This document shows, in pieces, positions 25,701 to 37,295 of a DNA stretch of 64,000 bases. The DNA lies in contig WTXI01000129.1 in assembly GCA_022376515.1 (NCBI GenBank), forward strand, positions 40,928-104,927, written 5' to 3'. The position numbers and the translations under genes are program-made. Numbering within the stretch: position 1 is the stretch's first letter; each line of letters opens with the position of its first letter. This stretch comes from Lactifluus volemus. Its lineage: Eukaryota; Basidiomycota; Agaricomycetes; Russulales; Russulaceae. The notes beneath the pieces were generated by a model. It saw only the letters and a program-made list of their open reading frames with translations. It did no database searches and was not told the origin of the DNA.

Positions 25701-27601
25701 CAAGCTCAACTTACTTCGGAGACCGGGCCAGTTCCGCCCCCCCACCTTACCCCGCCCCGCGGACTTGCGGTCCCCCCTGAGATCGCACCAACACCAGCGA
25801 TCTGTTTGTTCCTCGGCCCCTGGATGATGGTGCGGCGTTGAGGGTCCGCTCCGCCCCTTCCGGCTTCTGCTCGTCATTTCTTTCTGCGACCACAAAAGGA
25901 GGTGGGTACATGCAACTGTGATACAGTAACCACCACTGGTTATTACGCGCCCTACACTTTCGATTTGGGCCGGGATTGAGTAATCATTACATACGGTAAT
26001 GTTATCTTTGATCATCATCCCTCTTTTTTTTTTTCCTGTCTCTGTTTTTCTCGGTTGTCCTACAGACGCCAAGGTATATAAATCCCGAGTCCGAGCCGGG
26101 CTCAGTCATTTTCGGCCTAACACCAAAAAGTACAAATATAATACCCCAATGCTTGGGTTTTGGCCAAAGAGTCCCACTGTAACTGTGTCTCACGCTCATT
26201 CCCAACACAGCACTAGAACGAGGTTTTTTGATCCTACTGCAAAGGAAAGTTGTAAAACGGTAGTTGGTTTTGTATTATACTGCTTTGGTTTATATTATTT
26301 TTCATTCATATCAGCGCGCGATCTATACGTTACGGCATACGCTGATCGACGGGAATCGTTTCCGATCGGCGACGTACCGCGTCTTGGCTCGACTGACTAA
26401 CTTGGTTGACTGACTGCTACAGTACAGGTACAGTACGTAGGACTAGGACAACGGCTGTTTGCTCGTGTCGTGGATTCGTAACGTGTAACCGTTCAGTATA
26501 ACCTATTTAGACTCTTACTTTGTCACTTTTTAGTTGCCACCATCTGTCGCGTGCAGTTGTAAGGCACCAAACGGGTTTAGGAATTCACACGCTCTTCACA
26601 AACGAAAAAAGTCTTGTTGTTCGCTTCAAAGAGGTTCACACCGCATTCAGAATTGTTCCCCGGCCCTAGCCTTTTGGGTCTATTTAGACCTATTTAGACG
26701 TGGAATGGGAAGAGAGTCATAAAACTCGATAGCCGGAACGTTCCGTTGGCCCGGTCGAATTTGAACCAGTCGTCACTCACGGGGCCCGACAGTCACCGCC
26801 AATAAGCGAACTTGAACAAAGGCAACTCCCCATGGGCCACAACAGAACATTACACGACCTAAGCAACCCTCTTTCCCACTCCGGTCACCTTACCACCACA
26901 TATATGTACTTGGACATGCCTTGCGGGGCCTGTGCGGGTTATCATGGGGGGACGAACAGCGGCGCACCTACACAAATTGCATGCTTGTACTTGGAGCTCT
27001 GATTCTCTGGAGAAGCGGGTTTTTATTATTACGTGCTTTGGGTAATATATGGCGCCCAAGCTTTATATGTGCGGTTCGAAAGTGCTTGCTGCAATTTACA
27101 TACATACATGCACCCTTGTATGCTCATACGCGACGCGGCCATTCAAACAGAAAAAAAGGATTCAGAGTCACGAAAGTCCGTATTCGCTCGCTGATCAGCT
27201 ACGTGGAGTGTGAATGGGGACCGAGTCGGGCGCCGGCCGAACTCAGCCTCACGAATATACCGGCACGGGTGGGGGTAAGAGCGATGGTTGTGGGCACAAT
27301 ATGTATGGTTACACGCACGATTGGAGCAACGAGAAATGCAAAGCGCGAGCGAGACGTTAAGCCGGTTGTCAGCGATTCACTTAATATGGGTGCTCTGTAC
27401 AAGCATGTACCAAGAGACGGAGCCAGAAGTACCACGCAAGTGCGCAACGCTGACGGGATGTACAGTCAGTATCCACAAGTAACCCTCGTAATCGGCTGTC
27501 CCAGCCCCGACCGCCTCGCCCGCCTTTCAACAAGTTTCTAAGGCGAATACACCCTCCACTTTTATGGCGCTCTGGACATTCCATGGTTGCGATCGGGGCC
27601 G
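22720..27601. other. Long gene-poor region with pyrimidine-rich leader
   Basis: From 22780 to about 23570 the plus strand is extremely C/T-rich, apart from an A/T-only block at about 22840-22878; this is upstream of the C2H2 gene and probably its promoter or long leader. From 23600 to 27600 only short open frames occur, with several homopolymer runs (for example 25681-25692 and 26023-26034). No transposase, reverse transcriptase, rRNA or complete tRNA was recognised. Confidence 0.55.
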
Positions 27602-29229
27602 CTATCGCACAACATTCTCCATCTCGAGCAGCGTTGTAAATGCCTCAGTCTGCTGGCGTGCGCCATTGACACCCTGCGTGAACCGCTGACACGCCTCGAC
27701 GCGCCACCCATCGCCAAGCTTGGGCAGCACGTGTTTATGCACCCAGTCCCACTCGCGCGCAACGGCTGGCGCGCCGCGTCGAGATCTGGGTAGATTTTCT
27801 GTTCGCGTTCGCGCGAAAGGTACGGCTGAAAGCACGCGTGATGGCGAGCCATTCGGGGTCATAAGTGAGGGTGACTGGAGATCCGTCGCTTGACGGTGCT
27901 GCTCTTCCGGTACGGAACATCGACGACCTGTAGATTTAGTTTCAGCATACTTCCTTCCTATTTTTCCTTCTTTGGAGGACACGGAACTCACTTCAAGGAA
28001 CTGACGGTGAGGAAGGCATTTGTCCAAGGCGAGAAACCTTGTCTGACTTGGCGGCGGCGGCGGAGGCGCAACTGCCTTGATTTCGTCGTTGAGCGTGATC
28101 TCATCTGGATTTTGCGGTGCCGCTGGTGCGCTCGGGATTGAGCCCCCGCTTGGGGAATCAAACTCATCATCTTCATCAGCAATCACTATTTCATCAGGGT
28201 TGCGTGCTGCAGGCGGCTGTGTGGATGATGGTGGATCGTGCTGCACAGACGCTTCGAACCGCACATGTAGGTGCGCAGCGAACCACCACGCAGGTTTGAG
28301 GTTTCGCAACAAATTCATCAGTGGTGGCGAGCCGAGTTTCCCTGACTGAATATCGTCGCGAAAGAACGGTTTTCGCCGGAGCAGGCCAGTCAAATTCCCG
28401 TACTGTTCGATGCCTCTCGGCCAGTCGTGAGATAGAAAGACATCTGGTGACGAGAGCTAAATACGGTCAACAGCTGTCACTAAGTAAGCACCGTATGCTC
28501 ACCAATGAGAGGCGGCGAACGTTGTACTCTCGGATATGATATATACTCTTCTTCGTCGAATTGTCATATGGCTGTCTTTCAAAATGGCCTACGAGGTGAT
28601 GATCTCAGGATCATCCAAAGCTGGGTAGATCCGTTGGCGGCGCACCGCGTTGATAATCATGGTGTTTGAAAATGCCCGATGCACCTGCGATTCGGAGCCC
28701 ATTCACCTGGACGCATCCAGCGTAACCAAGAAAGTAGATATTCGGAGCGAGCCAGCCCCCATGATAACTGTGGAAAAAAACACTCTCAAGTCAAGAATTC
28801 ACGTACAGGGACATGCCACCAGATCTCACAGATCCCAAAGGTGGTTGGACGCTTCGTGATTCCCACCGATGACGACTGTCAAGAGTGGTGCCGTAGCTTC
28901 GCCCATATAATATCTGGGAAATAACGATTCGTTCCGCCACACATAATTCACGCTACCAAACATGAACGATCGCTCACTTGTGGAAGTCACCCATGAGCTT
29001 GTATTTTTCCGGGACAGCCATCGTTTGAAGATCAATGTTGTCCCGCATTGCCTGGAAATCACCACAGATTAGGAGCAGGTCTACTTTGTACTTCTTTTGG
29101 TCCTCTAGCTTCTGAATGTGACTATAGATCGTGTCAAGCTCGCCATGACAGCAGCCCTCAACGGCAACCTAGAACGTAACCGATAAGCGACATCACTGAA
29201 ATGTAGCTGCGTTTTGGGGTAACCTTCAT
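27602..29229 (-). CDS. DBR1: RNA lariat debranching enzyme DBR1 (frame breaks in last exon)
   Basis: Metallophosphoesterase that hydrolyses the 2'-5' bond of excised intron lariats in the nucleus. Exons are 29229-29224 (only Met-Lys), 29168-28978, 28913-28830, 28767-28646, 28588-28503, 28456-27992 and 27927-27602. Conserved blocks are [90 protein letters not shown] and [11 protein letters not shown], which together carry the metal-binding Asp/Asn/His residues. The first six exons join in phase. The last exon encodes VVDVP, then [14 protein letters not shown], then [15 protein letters not shown], then [15 protein letters not shown] in different frames. This implies about four missing bases between 27925 and 27770, and that number exactly restores the reading frame to the stop at 27602. 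Confidence 0.93.
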
Positions 29230-30694
29230 ATATCTTCCCTTGTTGAGTTCCATACAGTTACAGACTGGTCCGATATCGGATACTTGTCAGCCGTAGTCGC
29301 CAGCTGTAGTCGTGATATCGCGAAAGTGCAGTGTGAGCTCTCACGCTCACAAAGCGATCTCGGCAAGCTCCGTGATTGGTCCCCTGAAAAAAAAAGTTGA
29401 ACTTGGCAACGGCGACGCCCAGGACACACTGCAGTGCACACAGAAGCTGGGGATGTCCCCTTCCTTGTCACGTCATCTCAGCGACTATCACACGTCCTGC
29501 CATGCCACCTAGTAGTATACGGTGCCGAAACGTTCATCTGAAATACTGTACTTAAAGTTTCTGGTCTCACCTGATCCAATCATACAGTGATCAGTGATTG
29601 TGTCCACCACGTAGATTAATCTTCATTCCCGAATTTCGACAGAACCTTACGCCTCGTAACTTATTGAATTTTACGTTGCCAGAATAGTATCCTAGCCGCC
29701 TAAGAGCACGCAATCGAACCTTTTCTTTCCCACCAGCCTCTTACACTACCGTTATGTGGCGTTCTGATCTTCTGCCAAGGTGGAGAATCTGAGTCCCGAA
29801 ACACAAATTTTCGCCAGACCGTTCTTTCTCGTTTGGCGTACTTGTCTGCTTCGTCACGACCTAAGCCAATGTTCGAGCCTCAGTCTTTCTTCGAAACCCG
29901 TATATAACCGTAATCGGCACACAAGTAAATGTACGTTTTAATTTCAATTTCCTCGCCTTCAGCGTTTCGCTTAGAACGCATCCAATGTATCGAATCTCCC
30001 ACACGTTTACGCTCTGTTTGACTATCGGTTGACAGGGCCCTGTGTACGTTAGCGGTTGAACGTGTTGGAAAAACTGTACAAGCGAGCGCGTCGCCCGCAT
30101 ACATTCCTTCTCCGTGTCCTTTTACCATAAGGAAAGGAATTCTAGATTCTCGAGAAGCATATCAAGTTTCGTTAAGCTGGTCATGCTCATTTTTGATGAC
30201 AAGTCCGGCGCCACACATCATTAATTTTACCCAGGCTTGCCCACATTCGTCTGGCTCAGCCGCCGTTGGGTTTGGCATTGACTTTATCTAGGGTCTGCAC
30301 GATGGCGCCAAGATCGAGCGCTTATGTGCCCGTGGTTCACACTCCACATTCTTCTACGGTTCGCCGTCAGCGGGCGTTTAACACTGGCCTAACTCTCTAT
30401 AGAACTTTGCTTCTGGATAAATCATCTGCGAGACCCACGACTATCACCGTCGCCGCCTGGGGTTGATCATGGTTGTTCCTGGGACTCTTTTTTCCGTCAA
30501 GCTCCAGTTGTAAGGTACTCTGTACTGAGAATTCTTGTTGCCCGACATACGGGCGCTTTTCCCTGACTTGAGAATACGCGCTTGTTGCGTGCTCTGGCCA
30601 ATTCTAGATGCTAGTCATCTTTACTTTAGTTCCCGCTCTTTTATGTGGAGCGTCCTCTCCCCCATTCTTTCGTCGGAGTCTGTAGTCCCCCATT
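29230..30694. other. Intergenic, nothing recognised
   Basis: This 1.46-kb stretch lies upstream of DBR1 and downstream of the small gene that ends at 30695. Its open frames are short and unconvincing; it should contain the DBR1 promoter just above 29229. Confidence 0.55.
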
Positions 30695-31029
30695 TCAAGT
30701 TGCCTCTGTCGGCAACTTGAACCCACTACATTTGCGTAACTCCTCACGAGTTGCGTCTTGCAAATCAGGGCTAGCGTTGCGGCTGCCACGGGCAGGCACC
30801 GAAGCCGTCCCCACCTCCGCCGCCACTTGCGCCTGTTAATTAAGATCGTTGATATCATGAAGTGGAGCGGGCACTCACGCCTTTGTTGAACATCCTGTGA
30901 ATTGGAAAGCTGGGATGGGCCGAAGGGATAACGTTCTTTCTGGCTTTGTTGGGATCTGCGGACCGCAACTTCGGCCCATCTTGAGGGGCGCAACACTGGG
31001 ACAACCGCCGCTCTCAGGCTCAGGTTCAT
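30695..31029 (-). CDS. Short mitochondrial-like hypothetical protein, about 96 aa
   Basis: I do not recognise the function. Exon 1 (31029-30878) starts MNLSLRAAVVPVLRPSRWAE, a basic amphipathic N-terminus typical of mitochondrial import. A clean intron follows (donor GTGAGT, acceptor AACAG), and exon 2 (30832-30695) reads AQVAAEVGTASVPARGSRNA and ends PTEAT. The two exons are out of phase by exactly one base. Assuming one missing base in exon 1, it would end HPSFPIHRMFNKG and join exon 2 in frame. The splice signals, phase logic and GC-rich third positions support a real gene. The neighbouring gene at 34615-35105 starts with a similar LSLRAAV motif. Confidence 0.45.
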
Positions 31030-31379
31030 TTAAGGGTTAAATTTACATTCCGCCGGGGTACCCCAGCACTATCTTTGAAATTGTGGGTGATAGAGAACAA
31101 GAGAGTACTTTCGACACCGAGTCAGCATTCGGTTTGGACGGAAAGTCTGAGCCCCTTCTCCGTGACCTGGCCGCAAAAGTCATGGGTTCTGGACTAGTTC
31201 TCAGCATGAACTATCTCTTTTGGGATCGATTCAAAGAAGAGTTGAAGAGTAGGGCTGAAATTGTCTTTGGCAAGGACTCGGAACACGTGCATCACTTCTC
31301 ATGATGGAATACCGTGATATAGTGGACCCTATCTACCTTTCTTTGCCCCTTTGTGTTTCAACTTGCTTTGACTCGTATC

Positions 31380-33560
31380 AGTGGCCTGGTCGATGATCAG
31401 CTTCCATTCCCATCAGTACTAGATCGATCATACAATAGCTTATTGGAAACTCGTTGAAAGGAACTGTATATCTTTTTACCGCCCACAGTTCCGTTCTCCC
31501 CCCAGTTCTGTCATTGTACAATACAAAAGCAGTTCCCCAACTGAGGTACGCCTGCCGCGGCGTTCTCAACCAACGCCGGGCACGTCGCTGGCACGCTGCC
31601 GCACTGATCCGTATACACTCCCTTCCAATTTTCCTGTCTGAAGGGAAGATCTCTGTACTTCAGTTTGTGTGTACGTGTACAGATCTATGCGTCATCGACC
31701 CTTTTTCTGATTGTTACGGCACTGATCAATACCGTGCCTTTCTGGTGAGCTGGCCAATCGCGACAGGAATTCAAAGTACCTGGATGCTGTGCGTCCTGAT
31801 GGCGGTTGATGGAAAATACACCGCTCGGCAAAACGTTATCCTACAGGTTTCTCACTGCCGCTCAGGAAACCGAAAACAATTAACTCCAGAAAAGAAACTT
31901 ATTGTACACAATAGCAGACGTTAGGTTAAATCAGTGGCCGTGATAAGTGACACGCGCCAGAAAGCATTGGCACAGGAAAAGGACATGATAGACCGATGTT
32001 GATGGGAAAGAGGGAAGGGGAAATGAACGGATAAACCTGCCCGCCTAACAGCGGTCACTGCGCCAGTGGCAGATGGAAGGGCATGGATTTCAAAGACGAG
32101 CACTTAGCAGTTCACATAAGAGGCTTGGACGAGCCTGAGACAATGGAATCCGTGGCGGTGCTTCTATGTTAATGGTAATGATATCCAGAGGTCCTAGGCT
32201 AGTCAGACACATTGAAACTCGTAGCTACTATCATAATACTCGTAGAAAGAAGGTGTTCGTCGTAGGGGCGCGAAAGTTAACTCTACAATCCTAACGGATA
32301 CAGGAAGGGAAGTAATTGAGATCGACATGGCAATGGTTGGATAAGGAGATAGTGCAATATAGCACCAAGCCCGAAGAGTAATGACAGGCGTTGCGAGGTA
32401 AGAAGAGTCTGGGAAAAGTCTCAAAGGACTCAAAGGGCACAGATGTATGGGAAAACCAGATGCACCGACAGATGGGCTGAGGAAAGGTGAAACAAAGCGA
32501 GTGGGAAAGAGAAGGCGTATGGCTTTGGAGGTAGCAGCCACACTGACCTTACTGTGGCCTCAACTTGGTTACGCGCGCACAAGACCAGCCATGCGAAGTA
32601 CTTACCACACACTGTGATGGCGCTCACCTACATTGCAAAGTACAATCCCGTGGAAGGTCTATCTTGGTGTTACAGACTATTTCAGACTATTTCTTTGGCC
32701 TCGGGCTTTAAAACTGAAGGGATTGTGATTGGCCAATTGTGCGAGCATGTATACCGACGTGATATCAATAAAGAAGCACCAGCCTCGATCCAAGGGGAAA
32801 ACAGAAGTGAGGGCCTAAGACGCGCATAACCAAACGGGAGTGTCTATCAGTGTGTGCCAGCAGGGGTGAGTGATTCAAGCAGTCAGTCCTTGCCAAAAAG
32901 CCCTCTAAACTTCGAGAGAATCAGCAGATGACAATCGCTGCCAGGGCAGCCGCTCCGAGTCTTCAGACCGAACAGGCCAGAGAGTGCCGTAGCATGGGGA
33001 ACTTCTACTTGCGCACTTGTGTGGCCATTTCTGGTGATGCTGGGCACTCTGGCCATCTCCTGCAAGAGTGACGGGTACTTGACGCAGGTCTCTAGGCGTT
33101 TTCCCGTCTCCCTTACTCGAGAAAATGAGTTGTGCCATCCTACTACCCGTCGCATCCACACGGTATGAGGGGATGACTTGTTGCGTGGATGAAGGTCCCA
33201 TCGTTGGTGTGGCAGAAGTGCATAGCATATTTAGGTCTGGGCGGTAAGTGTCAGTGTGAGGAGGGGCAGGTACACATTTGCACGAAATAAGAAGTTGAGA
33301 AACATTAGTTCCTCGATATCGTAAAGTAAAAGGACTCACTTCGTTTCTTTCAGCTACGCGGTGGTGGAACGGGCAGGGAGCTGTGGGGCGGCCTATAGCA
33401 AGGATCCATGTGGGGTATTGGCCATCGGATACCATGGAGAACTGCAACCGGCGCGAGGTGGGTATGGGCTGCGTATCAGTGTAATGGATGGTCAGGTTTG
33501 GGAAGTGCATACTGACCTGGAGTGGCGGGAGGACTTGTGGCGACAGGGGCAATGCATACG
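31380..33560. repeat. Decayed duplicate of the 37.4-38.7 kb segment
   Basis: This region aligns in order, with many substitutions and indels, to about 37440-38720. Clear matching blocks are: 31395 and 37470 (tgatcagcttccattcc against tctacattcagcttccg); 31685 and 37635 (gcgtcatcgac, then ttgttacggcactg); 32760 and 38040 (gaagcaccagcctcgat against gaagtaccagcctcaat); 32870 and 38155 (caagcagtcagtcctt); and 33040 and 38380 (ctggccat, then ctctgcaa-type blocks). The right half therefore corresponds to the 3' untranslated region and C-terminal coding part of the 38.3-40.8 kb gene, but its frame is destroyed. I read it as an old segmental duplication carrying a pseudogene fragment on the minus strand. 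Confidence 0.65.
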
Positions 33561-34614
33561 AGCCGAAACTGTCGAAGGATGAGGATTAGGAGTTGCACGT
33601 GAGTTAGCTGGGAAAGTTATGAGCCAGGAGGTTGACTCAAAAAAAGGTTGGTGGGCGGGCATATGATGGGGCACTATTCAAAATGAATGGACGGCATGTA
33701 ATAGGCATCTAGGTGCCACGGGAAGCGAGATGGGGAATGGCCCGGTGAAATGAAAGAGGAATGGGTTCGTACTAGAGTAGACGTAGACTAGATCGACAGG
33801 GGAGGAGGGCTTTGTTGATTGACACTGAAAAGTCGAGGACTCTTCCATGGATTCAGCTGCTCGCACACGAATTAGAGACAAAAGGGTAAGAGCGGAACCG
33901 CAGGGGAGAATAGTTTGAACAGAAGCGCTGGTCGGACTTTTGTAGTCCAAGCAAGTTAGAATGGGAGTCTTGGTACTTGAGGCTGGAAATGTGAGGAAGA
34001 CATGCAGGTAATGAGGGGCGCGCACTGGACAGCCAAGATCGTGTGGATGAGAGAGCTCATTGGTCCTAATATGCGCAGACTTTGGTCGTGTATGTGCCTT
34101 AGGTAGCCTAGTAGGGGGTACACACTGGGTACACATCTAACCTTTTGAAAGGTGAACATGCTATCATTATTGAGACCAGAATAACTTACACATACTAACA
34201 GGAGAAAGCGATCGACAACTAGCACGTTGATAGTCGAGTCCCGATGTAACATTAAAAGCGGGAGTTATGTACTTGAGGCAGTGTGGTAATCGACCACAAA
34301 AATGAAACAGCTAGCACATTGTCCGCAAAGTTGTTGGCGAGAGTAGCACGAAGCCACGATAATAAACTTTGACAAGTAACATGACCTAGGGAACGAAAAG
34401 CTATGTTTAGCAGCTTGCCCGTGCGTGGTTAGTCTCCACTAGGAACACGATGATAAGGATTGCTACACAACACGGCGCCGTTAAGTCCTAACAGTGGTAG
34501 CAGTGGTTGGATAGAGTTCAGGTCTGCGACCGGATATCTCCGAAACCAAATAAAGATGGAATCCTGGGGCTCACAGGTCTCTCAACGTGCCCCTACCTCC
34601 AATCTCTCTACTAG
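33561..34614. other. Non-coding or decayed sequence
   Basis: Probably the continuation of the decayed duplicate, with weaker resemblance to the 38.7-39.5 kb coding region. No intact open frame of convincing composition. Confidence 0.35.
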
Positions 34615-35105
34615 CTAGATTTGAGTCGCGCGAGCGAGGTCCAGGAAGAGGCGGCATCTTGGAATAGTGCTCGCAGCAGCAATGGGCTGCCGCAGAATCG
34701 CCTCCACGTCTCTGACGACTCGTTGAGCTTCTCGAAGAACGTCAGGATGTAGGTAGCGTTGGTGGTACAGCGCCGCTGCTGCGCCGCCGGTGGAGGCCCT
34801 GGTTCTGAGAGTGTATTCGCAAAGGCAAAGCGTGCGCTGGTACGATAGTCACGGCGCGACACTGGCTCTGAGAGTGGAGAGTATCCGGAGGCCGCGATTG
34901 TAGAGGTGAGTGTTTTTTTCCTGCTTTTTGGGAGGGCGCAGGGTTTTTGGGGGTGTACCAGTGCGGGCAGCCTGAGAGCAGGCCGTACTCGAGCTAAACA
35001 ACTTTTGTTAGCAATCATGCTTGGAAGATGCGCCGAGGCAGGCGAGAAGTGCTCGAGAAGGGCCTGAACGGGCCGTGATACCGCCGCGCGCAGGCTCAAC
35101 GTCAT
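34615..35105 (-). CDS. Mitochondrial-like hypothetical protein, frame-broken
   Basis: Function not recognised. The frame starts MTLSLRAAVSRPVQALLEHF, a basic/hydrophobic N-terminus, and later has RRDYRTSARFAFANTLSEPG, which looks like a mitochondrial processing site. Near 34760-34775 the likely reading moves by one base into YHQRYLHPDVLREAQRVVRD, a helical, charge-patterned stretch ending RLFLDLARATQI at 34615. The annotated frame without the shift ends at 34611 and looks less protein-like. The shared start motif with the 30.7-31.0 kb gene suggests a common import signal or paralogy. Existence as a gene is plausible, not proven. Confidence 0.4.
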
Positions 35106-35844
35106 TTCCACTCATTTCACCTCAAGATAGTTGCCGACTAGTTCACGCGACTTTGTGATTATTCCTTCCAAAAGTTCGCCGAGCACTGGTCGAAGCGCCT
35201 GAGAACGTCACAACGCTCATCCGCGCCATTATTGTCTCTTCCCTCTCGTCCTCCGTTACCTCATCCGCGTCATCATTCACCAAGGTGGTACTACCGCGTA
35301 ACACAAACAAGGAGGTTTTGGATTGCATAAGGGTCCTGCAGCGCGTGATTTTTGAGCTGGAAAGTGAACCTAGCGTTTTCAAAAAAGAGGTCTTGTGGAC
35401 GAAGGACATCGTGAGGGCCAAAATCACCACGAACAGACGGAACAGATAGCCCAATTTATTATTACGAAGACGAGGAGAGTAGCATGCCTGCGGCTGGTCC
35501 GTTACCAAAATCCCCTCGAAAATAACTGCGACACTTTTCTCACTGGACGACTCTTTATTAATAATTCCTTGGTAGACTATCATTTGGTGAGTGGTGTGGC
35601 TTGTTACATGAGTGCTACTGTTTATTATAACGATTTTTCTAGGGAAAAGGGCTTGGGTCCAACCGGCGACCACGAGTCCGCAGACAAAGGAGAGTGAAGA
35701 AAAAAAACGACGTCGTAGAAGACGTAACGGGTGGGAGGACGGGGAGAGGGAGAAGGACAAGAAGAAGTCATGGAACAACTCGACGAGAGGAAGAAACGAG
35801 GCGGCTTGGGGTCCGACGTTCGCGATCTGGAGGGCAGATGCCGT
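35106..35844. other. Unresolved sequence, possible small minus-strand gene
   Basis: A minus-strand frame is open from 35778 to 35143 but looks composite. In another frame its last part reads DNNGADERCDVLRRFDQCSA followed by NFWKE and a stop at about 35150, which looks more protein-like. I cannot decide a gene model. Confidence 0.3.
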
Positions 35845-37295
35845 TTAGGCATCGAGGGAGGGGAAGAAGTTGGCCTCGAGACCGTGCATCGCCATGCGCT
35901 CGTGGAGGAAGTTGATTGAGGTGAGGTAGGTGCAGTCGGAGACTCCAGCACCACCCGTGAGCAGACCCTTGCCATCGACAACACTCGAGCCGGGGTCACC
36001 AGGCTTTGAAAAGGGTCCCGACTTCGAGCTGCGCGGCAAGACAGTCACCTCATTCGACATGATACCTTCCTCGTCCCCATCCTCGAAGTAGTACCTCGTG
36101 AAGGAGCGGATAGTGTTGAGTCGTCCGACAGTGAGGCGAGAGGCGTGGCCGCGCTTCATTACCATTATGACCGGGTCGTTCTCATGGTCGAGGGCGTTCG
36201 GGTTCGGCTTCCACATGTCTTCGTCGGGAATGAAGCCGAAGAACCTGTGGAGGCGGTTTCCGGAATAGTTAAATGAAGGTTTGGCTGCGTGGGGGGACAT
36301 CCACGACGTGAATTCGTCGATGGGGGTGTCGATGCCGAGGTCTATGACATTCCCGACGAAGTTGGTCGAGTCGATCTTGGACGCGTCAACCTTGATGAGG
36401 ACCCAATCTTCAGTAAACCCACTGTCCCCGACGTTGGGAGCGACGGGGGGATACAGAAAGACGTGGCCGATGACTCGATCCTCGCGGTCCTTCCAGTCGC
36501 GGGTGGCGTCCGGGAGGAACACCTGGAGGTCTTTGATAGCGTTCACCTCTTCTTCAACAGGGGCTCGACCTCATCCGTCTCTGCCTTAGCGTACGCTGAC
36601 TCCATCTGACCAGCAGCCTTCAACCGCTCCTCGAGCTGCTTGATGATGATCTCCTTTCCGCCTATCTCGGACTTGATGACCGCGAGGTGCTTCTCAGTGG
36701 CGGAGTCACTGAAGAGCAGGACATTCCGGTGGGGCTGGCTGTGATTGGTGTACTCGACTAGCTCGTTGTCGCCGTTCTTAGCGCGCATGACGACGTGGCG
36801 GGCCGTCAAGAGGAAGAGCTCGCCAGGGTAGCGGGGGTCGGAGATGAAGAGGCCCCCGGTCCCGCCGACGGTTGGGCGGGTTTCGGTAGCGATCGGGAGA
36901 CCGACTGCAGTGGAGAAGGGCTCGATGACGCGGACGGTGGCAAAGAAAGTAGGAACAGGTAATTTGGCGCAGCGGAATACTTCCGACTCACGCCGTCATC
37001 GATGCCGTGAGCGGACAGGATGTTCTTGCATCGAACGGCGACGTTGACGCCATCCAAGGGATATTTTCGAGAGGGTGGCCAAAGCCGAGAGGAGTGAGCT
37101 CCTTTGGAGTAAGGTATGCCTCGGGACCCCGAGGCTCGACCCAGGTGTAGATGCTGGAGCGAGCGATAAGCCGGGGTTTGGAACAAAGGCCATAATAGAA
37201 GTATTCGGCCTCGATAGATGATGGAGGGTACGGAGCCAAAGCCTCTGTATGGTTAGAGTAGTTGATGCAAAGGGACTATCCTTGGTGGTAGACAC
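35845..37295 (-). CDS. Trypsin-like (PA-clan fold) protease-like protein, frame-broken
   Basis: Hypothetical protein of roughly 450 aa with the spacing of a chymotrypsin-fold serine protease: GELFLLTARHVVMRAKNG (His), EDWVLIKVDASKI (Asp), and SKPGDPGSSVVDGKGLLTGG (Ser in GDPGS, against the usual GDSGS). The N-terminal part begins around PYPPSSIEAEYFYYGL and continues SSIYTWVEPRGPEAYLTPKE. A charged helix (GGKEIIIKQLEERLKAAGQ) lies between the His and Asp blocks. No signal peptide is obvious. The frame shifts by one base at about 37055, 36985 and 36547; each is repaired by one inserted base next to a short homopolymer or repeated base. The start is uncertain (37240-37295, possibly a short first exon). 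Protease activity is inferred from motifs only. It could be a catalytically dead or self-processing domain. Confidence 0.6.

Noticed and set aside
25566..26072. 168-codon minus-strand frame
   Set aside because: Passes through homopolymer runs (poly-Lys/Arg stretches) and looks like low-complexity chance coding.
26745..26830. Possible tRNA T-arm (ggttcaaattcgacc on the minus strand)
   Set aside because: The loop has one base too many and no matching acceptor, D or anticodon arms were found.
26921..27541. 206-codon plus-strand frame
   Set aside because: Composition is erratic, with no homology signal, splice context or consistent third-position bias; likely chance.
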